Shown: in pieces, positions 20,874-29,578 of the stretch | Numbering within the stretch: position 1 is the first letter of the stretch | Layout: each line of letters opens with the position of its first letter | Assembly: GCA_018702955.1 (NCBI GenBank) | Contig: JABJEK010000101.1 | Coordinates: forward strand, 1-64,000 | Length of the DNA stretch: 64,000 nucleotides | Source: Rhodospirillaceae bacterium | GTDB taxonomy: Bacteria > Pseudomonadota > Alphaproteobacteria > UBA6615 | Reading direction: 5' to 3' | The notes under the pieces: generated by a model | Seen by the model: the letters and a program-made list of their open reading frames with translations, nothing else | Databases searched by the model: none | What the model was told of the DNA's origin: nothing | Position numbers and translations under genes: made by a program

Positions 20874-21716
20874 TTAGTTGCAGCGAGGTGGCGCGATTTC
20901 TTCAATCTCGACAAGTGCCGCAACCAAAGAGAACTCGCCGTAATCGAACTCGAACCGGCGTACCACGCCGTTGTCCTGCAGGACCTGGGTCATCTCGAAT
21001 TCCGGCTCCTCGTTAAGCCCCCTGCCGGCGCTGCTGGCGAACATCGCCAGGCGAACCGGCCACCATTTATGAGCACTCAGGTCACCAAAGCTGTTCTCGC
21101 TGCCATCCCCGGCGTCACGCGCCTTGCCCAGAATGAGTGAATTCGCCGCCATGGGCGCATTTTCCGGCTGGGAGCCGTCGAAGTAATGACTGAAGGCCCG
21201 CTTCTGACCCTGCTCGGCGGCTTCGATCACGGCAATCGTGTGCTCGAAGGGAAACACCGTGTCGGCAGGCAGATCCACCGCCACACCGCGCGGCACATTG
21301 TAGGTTGCGCGCCCCGCCTTGCCGGGTCCGGCCCGTTCGGCCGCGCCTTTGACTGCCTCAACAGTCTCACCGCCGATGCGGGTTTCGGAATCAAAGCTGA
21401 ACAGGGTGCCGTCGAGCGCCTCGAAGCTCGTCATCACGACTTCGGAGTTAATCGGCTCGCCCTCGCCGGGGGCCATGCTGACGATAAGACGCTGGCTGGA
21501 TGTCCAGCCGTCACACGCGCGGTTCCATTCCGCCACCATGCGGCCGCGCGCATCAACGATCTGAGAGCCCATGTCCACACGACCGATGCGAATTTCATAG
21601 AAGGCGCGGTGAGACGCGTGGATCACAACCGCCCCGGCGCTATCGGGAATCAACAATGCTGCCAGCAATCCGCCGGCAAGCGCGTTTCGAATGGTCTTGA
21701 TCTGAAAGGTCATCAT
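20874..21716 (-). CDS. eipB: DUF1849 periplasmic protein (EipB family)
   Basis: Signal peptide; HRAFYEIRIG...VDARGRMVAEWNRACDGWTSSQRL; resembles EipB/DUF1849. Confidence 0.75.
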   Translation of the reverse strand: MMTFQIKTIRNALAGGLLAALLIPDSAGAVVIHASHRAFYEIRIGRVDMGSQIVDARGRMVAEWNRACDGWTSSQRLIVSMAPGEGEPINSEVVMTSFEALDGTLFSFDSETRIGGETVEAVKGAAERAGPGKAGRATYNVPRGVAVDLPADTVFPFEHTIAVIEAAEQGQKRAFSHYFDGSQPENAPMAANSLILGKARDAGDGSENSFGDLSAHKWWPVRLAMFASSAGRGLNEEPEFEMTQVLQDNGVVRRFEFDYGEFSLVAALVEIEEIAPPRCN

Positions 21717-21775
21717 GAATCCATTCTAACCGGAAAATTCCGACGGATTCACGTCACACAGTGAGTTGAAGAAGG

Positions 21776-22660
21776 CTAGTTGACCCGAACAGCCCGATCA
21801 TCGACCTGCGGCGCGACAACGCCGGCGCTGGAGACGGTCACCGTGCCGCAAGGCGGCAGCGTGCCGTCGGCGTTGCACACCCGCAGAATCCAGGCATCCA
21901 CCGCGCCCATTTGCCGGACTTTCGACAACGGCGCATCGACCACGACCCGGTGCCAGGTCCGACCGTCAACGCGCATCGAACGCACCTCGGCGCCCACCGA
22001 CGCGTATCGGGCGGCCTGTTTCCAGGCATTGTTGATGGATTGGAAACTACCCACGACCGACATGACATGGGACGGGGCAGATGATGACCCTTCCGGCTGT
22101 CGTGCCGGTACGTCAGGCTGGGACGGCGCCTGCGGCCGGGATAACGCAATGTCGTAGATCGGCATGTTCAAATAGGCCGGTCGGGACTTCGGCGCGGCAT
22201 CGGCAAAACGGCCAGTTGAGGCACTCGTCTCGAGCCACGCAGCCCCCACCGGCGCGAACGCCGCTGCCGTCTGCCGGTCATCCACGACCACGGTACCCGG
22301 GCCGAACCCTTCGACAAACCCAGCCACATCGACCGGGACCACAAACGGATCGTCTAGCGGCGCGATGTCATCGCTGCCCTGCCAATTGTCGCCATCGGGA
22401 GCTGCCGCGACCATAATCTGCGGGCCTTCCGCAGTCTGTGTATCGTCCGGATTCGCTTCGCAGATTTCACGGCCCTGGACCACCCGGAACAACGCACAAT
22501 CCTGTTGTGCAACTTCGGAAATGGCATGGTCCGTGACACTCTTGCCCGAAGCCAGATAACTGACCCCGTCCAGCGCCCAGGACGCCACCGAAAGGGCCGG
22601 CGGCAATCCACATGCGCTCAGTAAAAGCGGTAATCCAATCAAGGCTAAATTTTTTCGCAT
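21776..22660 (-). CDS. Predicted lipoprotein with C-terminal SPOR-like domain
   Basis: MRKNLALIGLPLLLSACG lipobox; C-terminal MSVVGSFQSINNAWKQAARYASVGAEVRSMRVDGRTWHRVVV. Confidence 0.7.
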   Translation of the reverse strand: MRKNLALIGLPLLLSACGLPPALSVASWALDGVSYLASGKSVTDHAISEVAQQDCALFRVVQGREICEANPDDTQTAEGPQIMVAAAPDGDNWQGSDDIAPLDDPFVVPVDVAGFVEGFGPGTVVVDDRQTAAAFAPVGAAWLETSASTGRFADAAPKSRPAYLNMPIYDIALSRPQAPSQPDVPARQPEGSSSAPSHVMSVVGSFQSINNAWKQAARYASVGAEVRSMRVDGRTWHRVVVDAPLSKVRQMGAVDAWILRVCNADGTLPPCGTVTVSSAGVVAPQVDDRAVRVN

Positions 22661-22948
22661 CGCAAGCCTCCCACAGCTCGTCCCGGATACTGGACCGGAG
22701 CGACTCGCGTTGCATAGAGAAAAATCAGAAGATGCCTCTAAAATACTAAATTCATTGAATTTCTTGTCCAAGAAACGTTCGTCAAATTGATCCATTCACC
22801 AATTATATTCAATAATATCAGGGCTCTATACATTACCTGCAGAGAGTCAATTAAGTAAATAATATGTACTATAAATCAATAGGTTATGAGGCATTTCGAG
22901 GAACGTCCAAAACTCAACCTTTCGCGTCAATGCAACATGATCGAGCGT

Positions 22949-23932
22949 CTAGCCGATATCGAGCACCACGTTGCCGATATGTCTGGCGGCCTCCACCATT
23001 TCATGGGCGGCAGCGATCTCCTCCAACGGAAAACGCGCCGCGATGGTCGTCGTCAGGCTGCCATCGGCAAGCATCTTGTTGAGCGCCGCAACCCCCTCGT
23101 CCCGTTCCGCATCGGTGATCGAATAGACGATGAACCATTTGAGGTTCGCACCTTTGACGATGAAATCCTGCGCTGGAACGCTGGCCATGGCATCGACCGT
23201 TCCATAGATGATGACGGTGCCGCGCGGGGCAAGAATCTGGCCGTAACCCGGTGCGTTCGCCGACAGGTTCAACTCAACAATCCGATCCACACCCTTGCCG
23301 TCAGTCATGTCGAGAATCTGCGCCGCCACATCCTCGGTGCGGTAGTTCACCACTTCGTCGGCACCGGCCTGGCGCACATAGTCGGCTTTCTCTTCCGAGC
23401 TGACAGTGGTGATCACCCGCGCACCATTCGCCTTGGCGACCTGGACCGCGTGATCGCCAACCGCGCCCGCACCACCCTGCACCAGGATCGTCTGGCCAGA
23501 CACATCGCCATCGAACATCACGGCCCGGTGGGCGGTAAGGAACGGAATGCCGAAGCAGGCCGCCTCGGCCATGTCGGTCCCGGCCGGCAGGTCGATCACG
23601 TATTTCGCGGGCATGCAGATATACTCCGCTGCCGTACCAAAAGGCCGCTGCCACTGGCCATTCATCAGCCAGACGTCGCGCCCGACGCGGCCGCCATCCA
23701 CACCGTCGCCGACCGCATCGATCGTGCCGGCACCATCGCTTTGGGGAATGATCAGCGGGAAGGGAATGACCCCGCCACGCCCGCGCGCCCGCGCCTTCCA
23801 GTCCGACGGGTTCACCCCTGACGTCGCGAGCCGCACCCGCACCTCGCCCGGCCCCGGCTCCGGCGTTGGCTGTTCACCCACCGTCAGAACGTCGGCGGCT
23901 GAACCCAGTCGATCATAAAATGCTGCGCGCAT
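22949..23932 (-). CDS. Zinc-independent NADPH:quinone oxidoreductase (MDR superfamily)
   Basis: MRAAFYDRLGSAADVLTVGEQPTPEPGPGEVRVR...ILVQGGAGAVGDHAVQVAK. Confidence 0.9.
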   Translation of the reverse strand: MRAAFYDRLGSAADVLTVGEQPTPEPGPGEVRVRLATSGVNPSDWKARARGRGGVIPFPLIIPQSDGAGTIDAVGDGVDGGRVGRDVWLMNGQWQRPFGTAAEYICMPAKYVIDLPAGTDMAEAACFGIPFLTAHRAVMFDGDVSGQTILVQGGAGAVGDHAVQVAKANGARVITTVSSEEKADYVRQAGADEVVNYRTEDVAAQILDMTDGKGVDRIVELNLSANAPGYGQILAPRGTVIIYGTVDAMASVPAQDFIVKGANLKWFIVYSITDAERDEGVAALNKMLADGSLTTTIAARFPLEEIAAAHEMVEAARHIGNVVLDIG

Positions 23933-24093
23933 GTCACTTCCTCCAGAAAAACGTGATTTGCGAGGCATGATACAGGTGTAGCTTCGCGCAACGCCAGCAT
24001 CCGGCGACAATCCGTCGCTTACGGAGATCGGCGGCGAGCGGTACGATACTCGCTAGACAGTTTGTACCGTCAGCAGAAGATCCGGGAACGACC

Positions 24094-25305
24094 ATGTCCG
24101 CATCCGACCACGAACCCGTTCCACGCTACCGGACCTGGCAGGGCTGGCCGGTCCTGTCACAGGGCTTTCGACCCTTCTTCCTGTTCGCGGGGTTGTGGGC
24201 GATTGTCTCTCTCCTAATCTGGGTGCACGCCTTCCTGGGTCTCTTCGAAAGCCCCGGCGCACTCGCACCTCTCGACTGGCACATCCATGAGATGCTTTTC
24301 GGCTATGGCCCGGCCGTCGTGGCCGGTTTCATGCTGACGGCCATTCCCAACTGGACCGGGCGGCTCCCGCTGCAGGGCTGGCCGCTCGCCGGATTGGCCG
24401 GGTTGTGGATCGCAGGGCGTCTCGCCATCTGGTTTTCGGACACGCTCGGCCCGGTTGCGACGGCCCTGATCGATCTCGCCTTCCTGATCTTCTTCTTTGC
24501 CATCGTGTTGCGCGAAATCACGGCCGGCAAGAACTGGCGAAATCTGCCACTCGTCGCGGCCATCGGCGTCCTGATCGCAGCCAACGCGCTGAGCCATGCG
24601 GGACATGCCGGCCTCACAATCGCCGGGCATGATCTCGAACCCATCGGCACACGGTTGGCGCTGGCGTTATTCGCCGCCCTGATCACGCTGATTGGCGGTC
24701 GCGTCGTGCCCAGCTTCACGCGCAACTGGCTGGCCAAGGCAGGTCACACCCGCCTGCCCGCCCCGTTCGGACGCTTCGATAAAATCGCGTTGGCCATCGG
24801 CGTCGCGTCGCTGTTGGCGTGGGTCTTTGCACCAGAGTCACCCGTGACCGCCGGTCTCCTCGCCCTCGCCGCGATCGCGCACGCCGTGCGCCTTTCGCGC
24901 TGGCGCGGCCTGCCAACATGGCGCGAACCGCTGCTCCTGGTGCTGCATGTCGGCTATGGCTGGATTCCCGTCGCCTTCGCGCTGATCGCTGCCGGCATCA
25001 TCTGGCCCGCACAAGTACCGCCGAGCGCGGGCATTCACGCACTCACGGTCGGCGCGATCGCCACCATGACCCTGGCCGTAATGAGCCGGGCCATCCGCGG
25101 TCATTCCGGGCGCTCGCTGACCGCGGGAACGATTGCCACGCTGGTCTTTTTCGCGATCACGATCGCGGCCCTCGTGCGCGTCGGCGTACCATTCCACAGC
25201 GCGACCTACACCGTGCATCTGATGGTCTCGGCGGCTTTTTGGGTGGCGGCCTTCGGCGGCTTCGTTCTGGTCCACGCCGGCGCCATTCTGATGCGGCCGC
25301 GCTAG
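24094..25305 (+). CDS. nnrS: NnrS family haem-copper membrane protein
   Basis: PVLSQGFRPFFLFAGLWA, WHIHEMLFGYGPAVVAGFMLTAIPNWTGRLP, RVVPSFTRNWL; multiple TMs. Confidence 0.88.
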   Translation: MSASDHEPVPRYRTWQGWPVLSQGFRPFFLFAGLWAIVSLLIWVHAFLGLFESPGALAPLDWHIHEMLFGYGPAVVAGFMLTAIPNWTGRLPLQGWPLAGLAGLWIAGRLAIWFSDTLGPVATALIDLAFLIFFFAIVLREITAGKNWRNLPLVAAIGVLIAANALSHAGHAGLTIAGHDLEPIGTRLALALFAALITLIGGRVVPSFTRNWLAKAGHTRLPAPFGRFDKIALAIGVASLLAWVFAPESPVTAGLLALAAIAHAVRLSRWRGLPTWREPLLLVLHVGYGWIPVAFALIAAGIIWPAQVPPSAGIHALTVGAIATMTLAVMSRAIRGHSGRSLTAGTIATLVFFAITIAALVRVGVPFHSATYTVHLMVSAAFWVAAFGGFVLVHAGAILMRPR

Positions 25306-25796
25306 CTGGTAAGGCGCTGCTTTCGGGCCTTGCGCCGGCGCAGCTTCACCTTCACCGGCCACTGGCAGAGCTCCCAGACGAGCAAACCGACAACCAACCC
25401 GGCAACGGCGTAGAGCAGGCTCGCCGCATCGAGCGGCATCGCGGGCGTGAAAGCTTCCGCGACGGCGCCGGCGATCTCCCGGTCACCATGCAGGGCCAGC
25501 GCAACGGGTCGCCAAAGCGGCGTCGCACTCTCTATGGCGCTGCGGGAAACCTCGAGGTCTGAAAGACGCCCCGCAAATGCATCGACAAGGCGGTCATGGG
25601 CTTGGCCGTCGCCGACGATCCGCGCGGCATCGCCACCGGAAAGTTCGTTCAGCGTGCGCCGGGCCTCGTCGATATGGCCGCCGAGACGCTGTAGATAGGC
25701 CTGTACAAACGCCGGCCCCTGGGCAGCGGACGCCGCGCCCAGCGCCGCGATCACAGCACCAATCATTGTCAGAACTTTTGCCCATGCCCACCGCAT
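25302..25796 (-). CDS. DUF2937-like membrane protein
   Basis: 164 aa; N- and C-terminal hydrophobic helices, FVQAYLQRLGGHIDEARRTL; overlaps nnrS stop convergently. Confidence 0.65.
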   Translation of the reverse strand: MRWAWAKVLTMIGAVIAALGAASAAQGPAFVQAYLQRLGGHIDEARRTLNELSGGDAARIVGDGQAHDRLVDAFAGRLSDLEVSRSAIESATPLWRPVALALHGDREIAGAVAEAFTPAMPLDAASLLYAVAGLVVGLLVWELCQWPVKVKLRRRKARKQRLTS

Positions 25797-25846
25797 AGTG
25801 GGAATATAGAACCGGCGAAAAGGCGAAATTATGACCGCCGACGTTC

Positions 25847-27823
25847 CTACCGGCGTTCGAATTCCGGATCGACCGGCCCGTCTGCGGGCGGTGGCGGTGT
25901 CGTCGGGCTCGGTCCGAAGAAGGCCTCGCTCACGGAGTTGACGAAACTGCCGGCGGCGGATTTGGCCGCCGCGACGCCACGGAACACGGTCTTGATCGGC
26001 CCGGGGATCACCGCATCGGCAAGTTCCTTGGGCATGTTCCGCGTGCGGGCAATTGCCGCGTCGATCTGCTCCTGCCCGCCGACGGTATCGCCTTGAAGCT
26101 GACGCGAGATGCCGTCCAGTACACCCGCCGCGTTTTCATACTGACGGCCCGAGGCGGCGACCGTGCGGCGCACCATCGACAGGGGAATCTGCGGCACTCG
26201 CAGCGCCATCGACGTGTTCAGCGCGGCCGCGCCCAACCGGGGGCCGAGAACAGTGAGGTCGGCGAGACGCCCGGCGAAGTAATTCTTCGGGTCGGATTCG
26301 TAGGCCCCCTTCAGGGTCTGATCGATCAGGTTCGAGATCCGGGTGGCGCGTTTGGCAAAGTCCGCAAAGGGCTTGATCGCCTTCACCTTGTCGGCAGCAT
26401 TGGTGAACTTGCCGCTCAGCCCGAGGGCGTCCCCAAGCGTCGTGGCACCGTATCGCAAGGCCTGCTGACCACCCTCCAGAAGCGGCTCCTCGATATCTTC
26501 ATACTGGGCGAGCAGATCCTGGCTGATTTCTCCCGCCCCATTCGCACGTAACATGCCCGAAACCGCACGCGTAGATTCGACCACCGACCTCCAGAGCTCC
26601 TGGCTACCCTCTTCGATGGCGGCATCGCCACCGCCCTCATAGGCCTTCACTGCCGCCTGCAAACGTTCCTGTGCAATTTTCAGCCGACGCACCCCGTTCA
26701 GGAAGAGCACCTTCTCCGCATCGGTCATCTGCGCCCAGGCGGTCTCGCCCTCGCGCTGCGCCCGGTCCTCGACACTTTCGGCGAACAGCTTGTCGATGTC
26801 GGCAGTCTCGAACGCGTCGCCGGTAACCGGCGGCGTGCGGAATGCCGGCGCTTCGAAGGCAGCAATTTCACCGCCGCGCAGGTAGGTTGGATCGAAGCAG
26901 TCGACGGTGTGGAAATAGGCCGAGACGAACGGCGCACCGGACGGAGATTCAGCCTCCTCGCCCGGCCAGGGACCGAACATCACCAACGCGGGGCTACGGG
27001 GCTCGAAACTTCGGCTACGACGACGATCGAATGTGGCCATCGCCGCCTGGACCGCAAACACCGCGCCCGAACCGATGAACTGATCGGCATTCGCATGCGC
27101 CTGAAGCGCGGCCATATCCCGCCGGATCGCGTTGATATGCGCCTCGCTGTCGCGCCACAGCGCCACATAGTCGCGGGAATTATCCGCCAGGACATCCATC
27201 AACAATCGCTCAGCATTCTCGCGCGCGACCGCCTCGTCACGACACGCATCCGCCAATCGTTCAAGTAAATCCGGATGCGGCGCCACTTCCCGCGTCGTGC
27301 GGGGCAGCGGTGCGTCGGCCGCGTAAACGCCCGCACGCGCGGCCGCCACGTCTTGCTGAGCCCTGGTTCGCGCTACGATGAGCTCCCGGCCGATCTGGTT
27401 GTAGGCCCGCACGGAAAGGTAGTCGGCAAACACAGCATCGAAAGCCGGGTACAACATGGCGATGGCCTCGAACAACTCGGTCCGGTTGTCGGTGCCGCCA
27501 ACGCGCGGCGAACCATCGCGCTTGAGAAATTTCAGCGCCTGATCGGCCTGATCCTTCAAATCATCGGCGTCCGTCAGGAAATCGTCGAGGGTATCGTCGA
27601 AGTCGCGGGTTTCGAGCTTCATCTGCTCGAGGACATAACCTTGCCTACGCTGGTCGCCGAGTTCCGCCTTCAGGGCCGCCGCCGTCTTCGTGAAGGTCTC
27701 GAGCGTCTGGGTGAAGTTTGCGTGCAGGATCGCGCCTTGCTCGGACAAGGGCGGATCGTCCTGCGCCTGTGCGGAAACAATCAGGAAGGCGAGCATCAGC
27801 GCTGCCGGAATGAATGCGCGCAT
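25847..27823 (-). CDS. Large exported protein of unknown function
   Basis: Signal peptide MRAFIPAALMLAFLIVSAQAQ at ATG 27823; ~658 aa, helical and Ala/Arg/Glu-rich; 1-nt gap to upstream VWA gene. No family recognised. Confidence 0.75.
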   Translation of the reverse strand: MRAFIPAALMLAFLIVSAQAQDDPPLSEQGAILHANFTQTLETFTKTAAALKAELGDQRRQGYVLEQMKLETRDFDDTLDDFLTDADDLKDQADQALKFLKRDGSPRVGGTDNRTELFEAIAMLYPAFDAVFADYLSVRAYNQIGRELIVARTRAQQDVAAARAGVYAADAPLPRTTREVAPHPDLLERLADACRDEAVARENAERLLMDVLADNSRDYVALWRDSEAHINAIRRDMAALQAHANADQFIGSGAVFAVQAAMATFDRRRSRSFEPRSPALVMFGPWPGEEAESPSGAPFVSAYFHTVDCFDPTYLRGGEIAAFEAPAFRTPPVTGDAFETADIDKLFAESVEDRAQREGETAWAQMTDAEKVLFLNGVRRLKIAQERLQAAVKAYEGGGDAAIEEGSQELWRSVVESTRAVSGMLRANGAGEISQDLLAQYEDIEEPLLEGGQQALRYGATTLGDALGLSGKFTNAADKVKAIKPFADFAKRATRISNLIDQTLKGAYESDPKNYFAGRLADLTVLGPRLGAAALNTSMALRVPQIPLSMVRRTVAASGRQYENAAGVLDGISRQLQGDTVGGQEQIDAAIARTRNMPKELADAVIPGPIKTVFRGVAAAKSAAGSFVNSVSEAFFGPSPTTPPPPADGPVDPEFERR

Positions 27824-27824
27824 T

Positions 27825-28649
27825 CTATTTCTCCAGTATGACGTCGACCCGCGTGGTCTCGCCCGCGACCACGGTGAATGGCGCCCGACGCACATCGTTG
27901 AACCCGATTTCCGCCTCCGCCACATAATCCCCGGCGGCAAACGACCATTTGTTGCCGGGGTAGAGTACCGTCGACAGCTTGCGGCCGAGCGAGCCGTCGG
28001 GTTTGCGCCGGTAGAAGTTGGTGCGGAACTCGCGCACCGGGTCTGCCCCTACCTTCGGCCGCACCAGCACCTGGGCGACGCCCATCTCGAGAGAGAATGG
28101 ATGGTCGATGCTCACCCCGGCCTCGAACACCGGGCGTTCGAACTTGTGATAGGTGCCGCCGATCGTGATCTCGATCGAATGCTCGCCCGAGGGTGCACGA
28201 AACGATGCCCCGCGACCGACTTCCGCCGGGCCCCGGCTCCATTTGTTCTCGCTGCCCGGCGGGTTGCGTATCCACAATTGCCAGCGCGCCTCCCCGGCGA
28301 AGGCAGCACCACCCGCGACCACGCTCGGTTGCAAGCGCACGGTCCCGACACCCAGGCTCACTGTCACAGCCTTGGTCTCGCCCGACGCCAGCGCGACCGC
28401 CCGGTGCGCCTTGGCCCCGCCGGCCTCAACCGTGACGATATGGGTCCCGGCATTCACGGCATAGGAGGTGCGCGGTGCCACCGTCTGCCAGGCCGCCGGG
28501 GTCACAGCGACGCCGTCCTTGTTCGTCGGGAAGACCGCCCAGCGGGCGTCTCCGGTCTCCGCCGGCTTGTCCTTGGCCAGCGTGTAATCGGCGCGCACCG
28601 TCGCAAAGCCGAGCGTCACCTCGTGGGTCTTCGGCGCGCCCTCAATCAC
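27825..28649 (-). CDS. C-terminal part of VWA protein (repeated beta-rich units), apparently separated by a frameshift
   Basis: ORF begins GTG overlapping the upstream stop by 4 nt; internal repeated units YAVNAGTHIVTVEAGG / FRAPSGEHSIEITIGG; upstream out-of-frame FALAPGGAARAEAIVEVIEG matches the same unit. Confidence 0.7.
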   Translation of the reverse strand: MIEGAPKTHEVTLGFATVRADYTLAKDKPAETGDARWAVFPTNKDGVAVTPAAWQTVAPRTSYAVNAGTHIVTVEAGGAKAHRAVALASGETKAVTVSLGVGTVRLQPSVVAGGAAFAGEARWQLWIRNPPGSENKWSRGPAEVGRGASFRAPSGEHSIEITIGGTYHKFERPVFEAGVSIDHPFSLEMGVAQVLVRPKVGADPVREFRTNFYRRKPDGSLGRKLSTVLYPGNKWSFAAGDYVAEAEIGFNDVRRAPFTVVAGETTRVDVILEK

Positions 28650-29488
28650 CTCGACGATCGCCTCGGCGCGGGCGGCACCTCCAGGCGCAAGCGCGAATCA
28701 ATCGTCTCGGCGACCATCGGTCCGGCCCGTGAGCCGTCGGCGGCGGCCGGGAACACCTGCCAGCGCAGGAACGCGTTCTTGTAGGGTGCACCGCCCTCGG
28801 TCAGCACGCCCACCAGCTTGTCGGCGCTAACGGATTTGACGGCGGTGGTGGTCACTGCGGTGAGTGCGGTTTGCAACTCCGCGGCACTACTCGCATCGTG
28901 ATAGGACCCGCCGGTTTCCGTCGCCATGCATTCGAGGCTGGCCCGCTCAGCGGGCTTGATGTCGAAGCCGACGACATGGGTGACGAACTCAACACCCGTC
29001 TGGGCGAGGTCTCGCGCCACGGCGCAGGGGTCGGCGTTACACGTCTCGAGCCCGTCGCTGACCAGGATCACGGTCGCGGGCTGATTGGTGTGATCGAGCG
29101 CCTTCGCCGCCGTGACAACCGCATCCGACAACGGCGTCTTGCCCTTCGGGTTCAGGCCGTTGACCCGAGTGGCGATCTCGCCGACGGGTGCCGCACCAGG
29201 CTCAAGCAGCACCTCGATGTCCGCGCAATCACCTTTGCGCCGGTGGCCGTAGGCGGTCAGCCCCAGACTGAGCTTCGGGTCCCAATTGCCCACGAGGTCG
29301 GCAATGGTCTCGCGCGCGATGACGATCTTGTTCACCCCGTCGATCTGGCCCCACATGCTGCCCGATGCATCCAGCACCAGCATCGCCCGGCCCAACGGTT
29401 CTTGCGCCGAGGCGCTTGATGTCGCCGCGACAGTTGAAAGTGTTGCGGCGAGGGCCGTGAGTGCAATGGAAACGGGTTTCAAACGCAT
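28646..29488 (-). CDS. Exported von Willebrand factor type A domain protein (N-terminal part)
   Basis: Signal peptide; MIDAS motif AMLVLDASGSMWGQIDG; GKTPLSDAV; LVSDGLETC. Confidence 0.88.
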   Translation of the reverse strand: MRLKPVSIALTALAATLSTVAATSSASAQEPLGRAMLVLDASGSMWGQIDGVNKIVIARETIADLVGNWDPKLSLGLTAYGHRRKGDCADIEVLLEPGAAPVGEIATRVNGLNPKGKTPLSDAVVTAAKALDHTNQPATVILVSDGLETCNADPCAVARDLAQTGVEFVTHVVGFDIKPAERASLECMATETGGSYHDASSAAELQTALTAVTTTAVKSVSADKLVGVLTEGGAPYKNAFLRWQVFPAAADGSRAGPMVAETIDSRLRLEVPPAPRRSSR

Positions 29489-29578
29489 GGTGGGAACTCC
29501 AACGGCGATAAACCTTGCCGTCAGCCTAGCCCAGCCCTCATACGTGGTGAAACCCCATCCGACGCTCAACCCATTACA

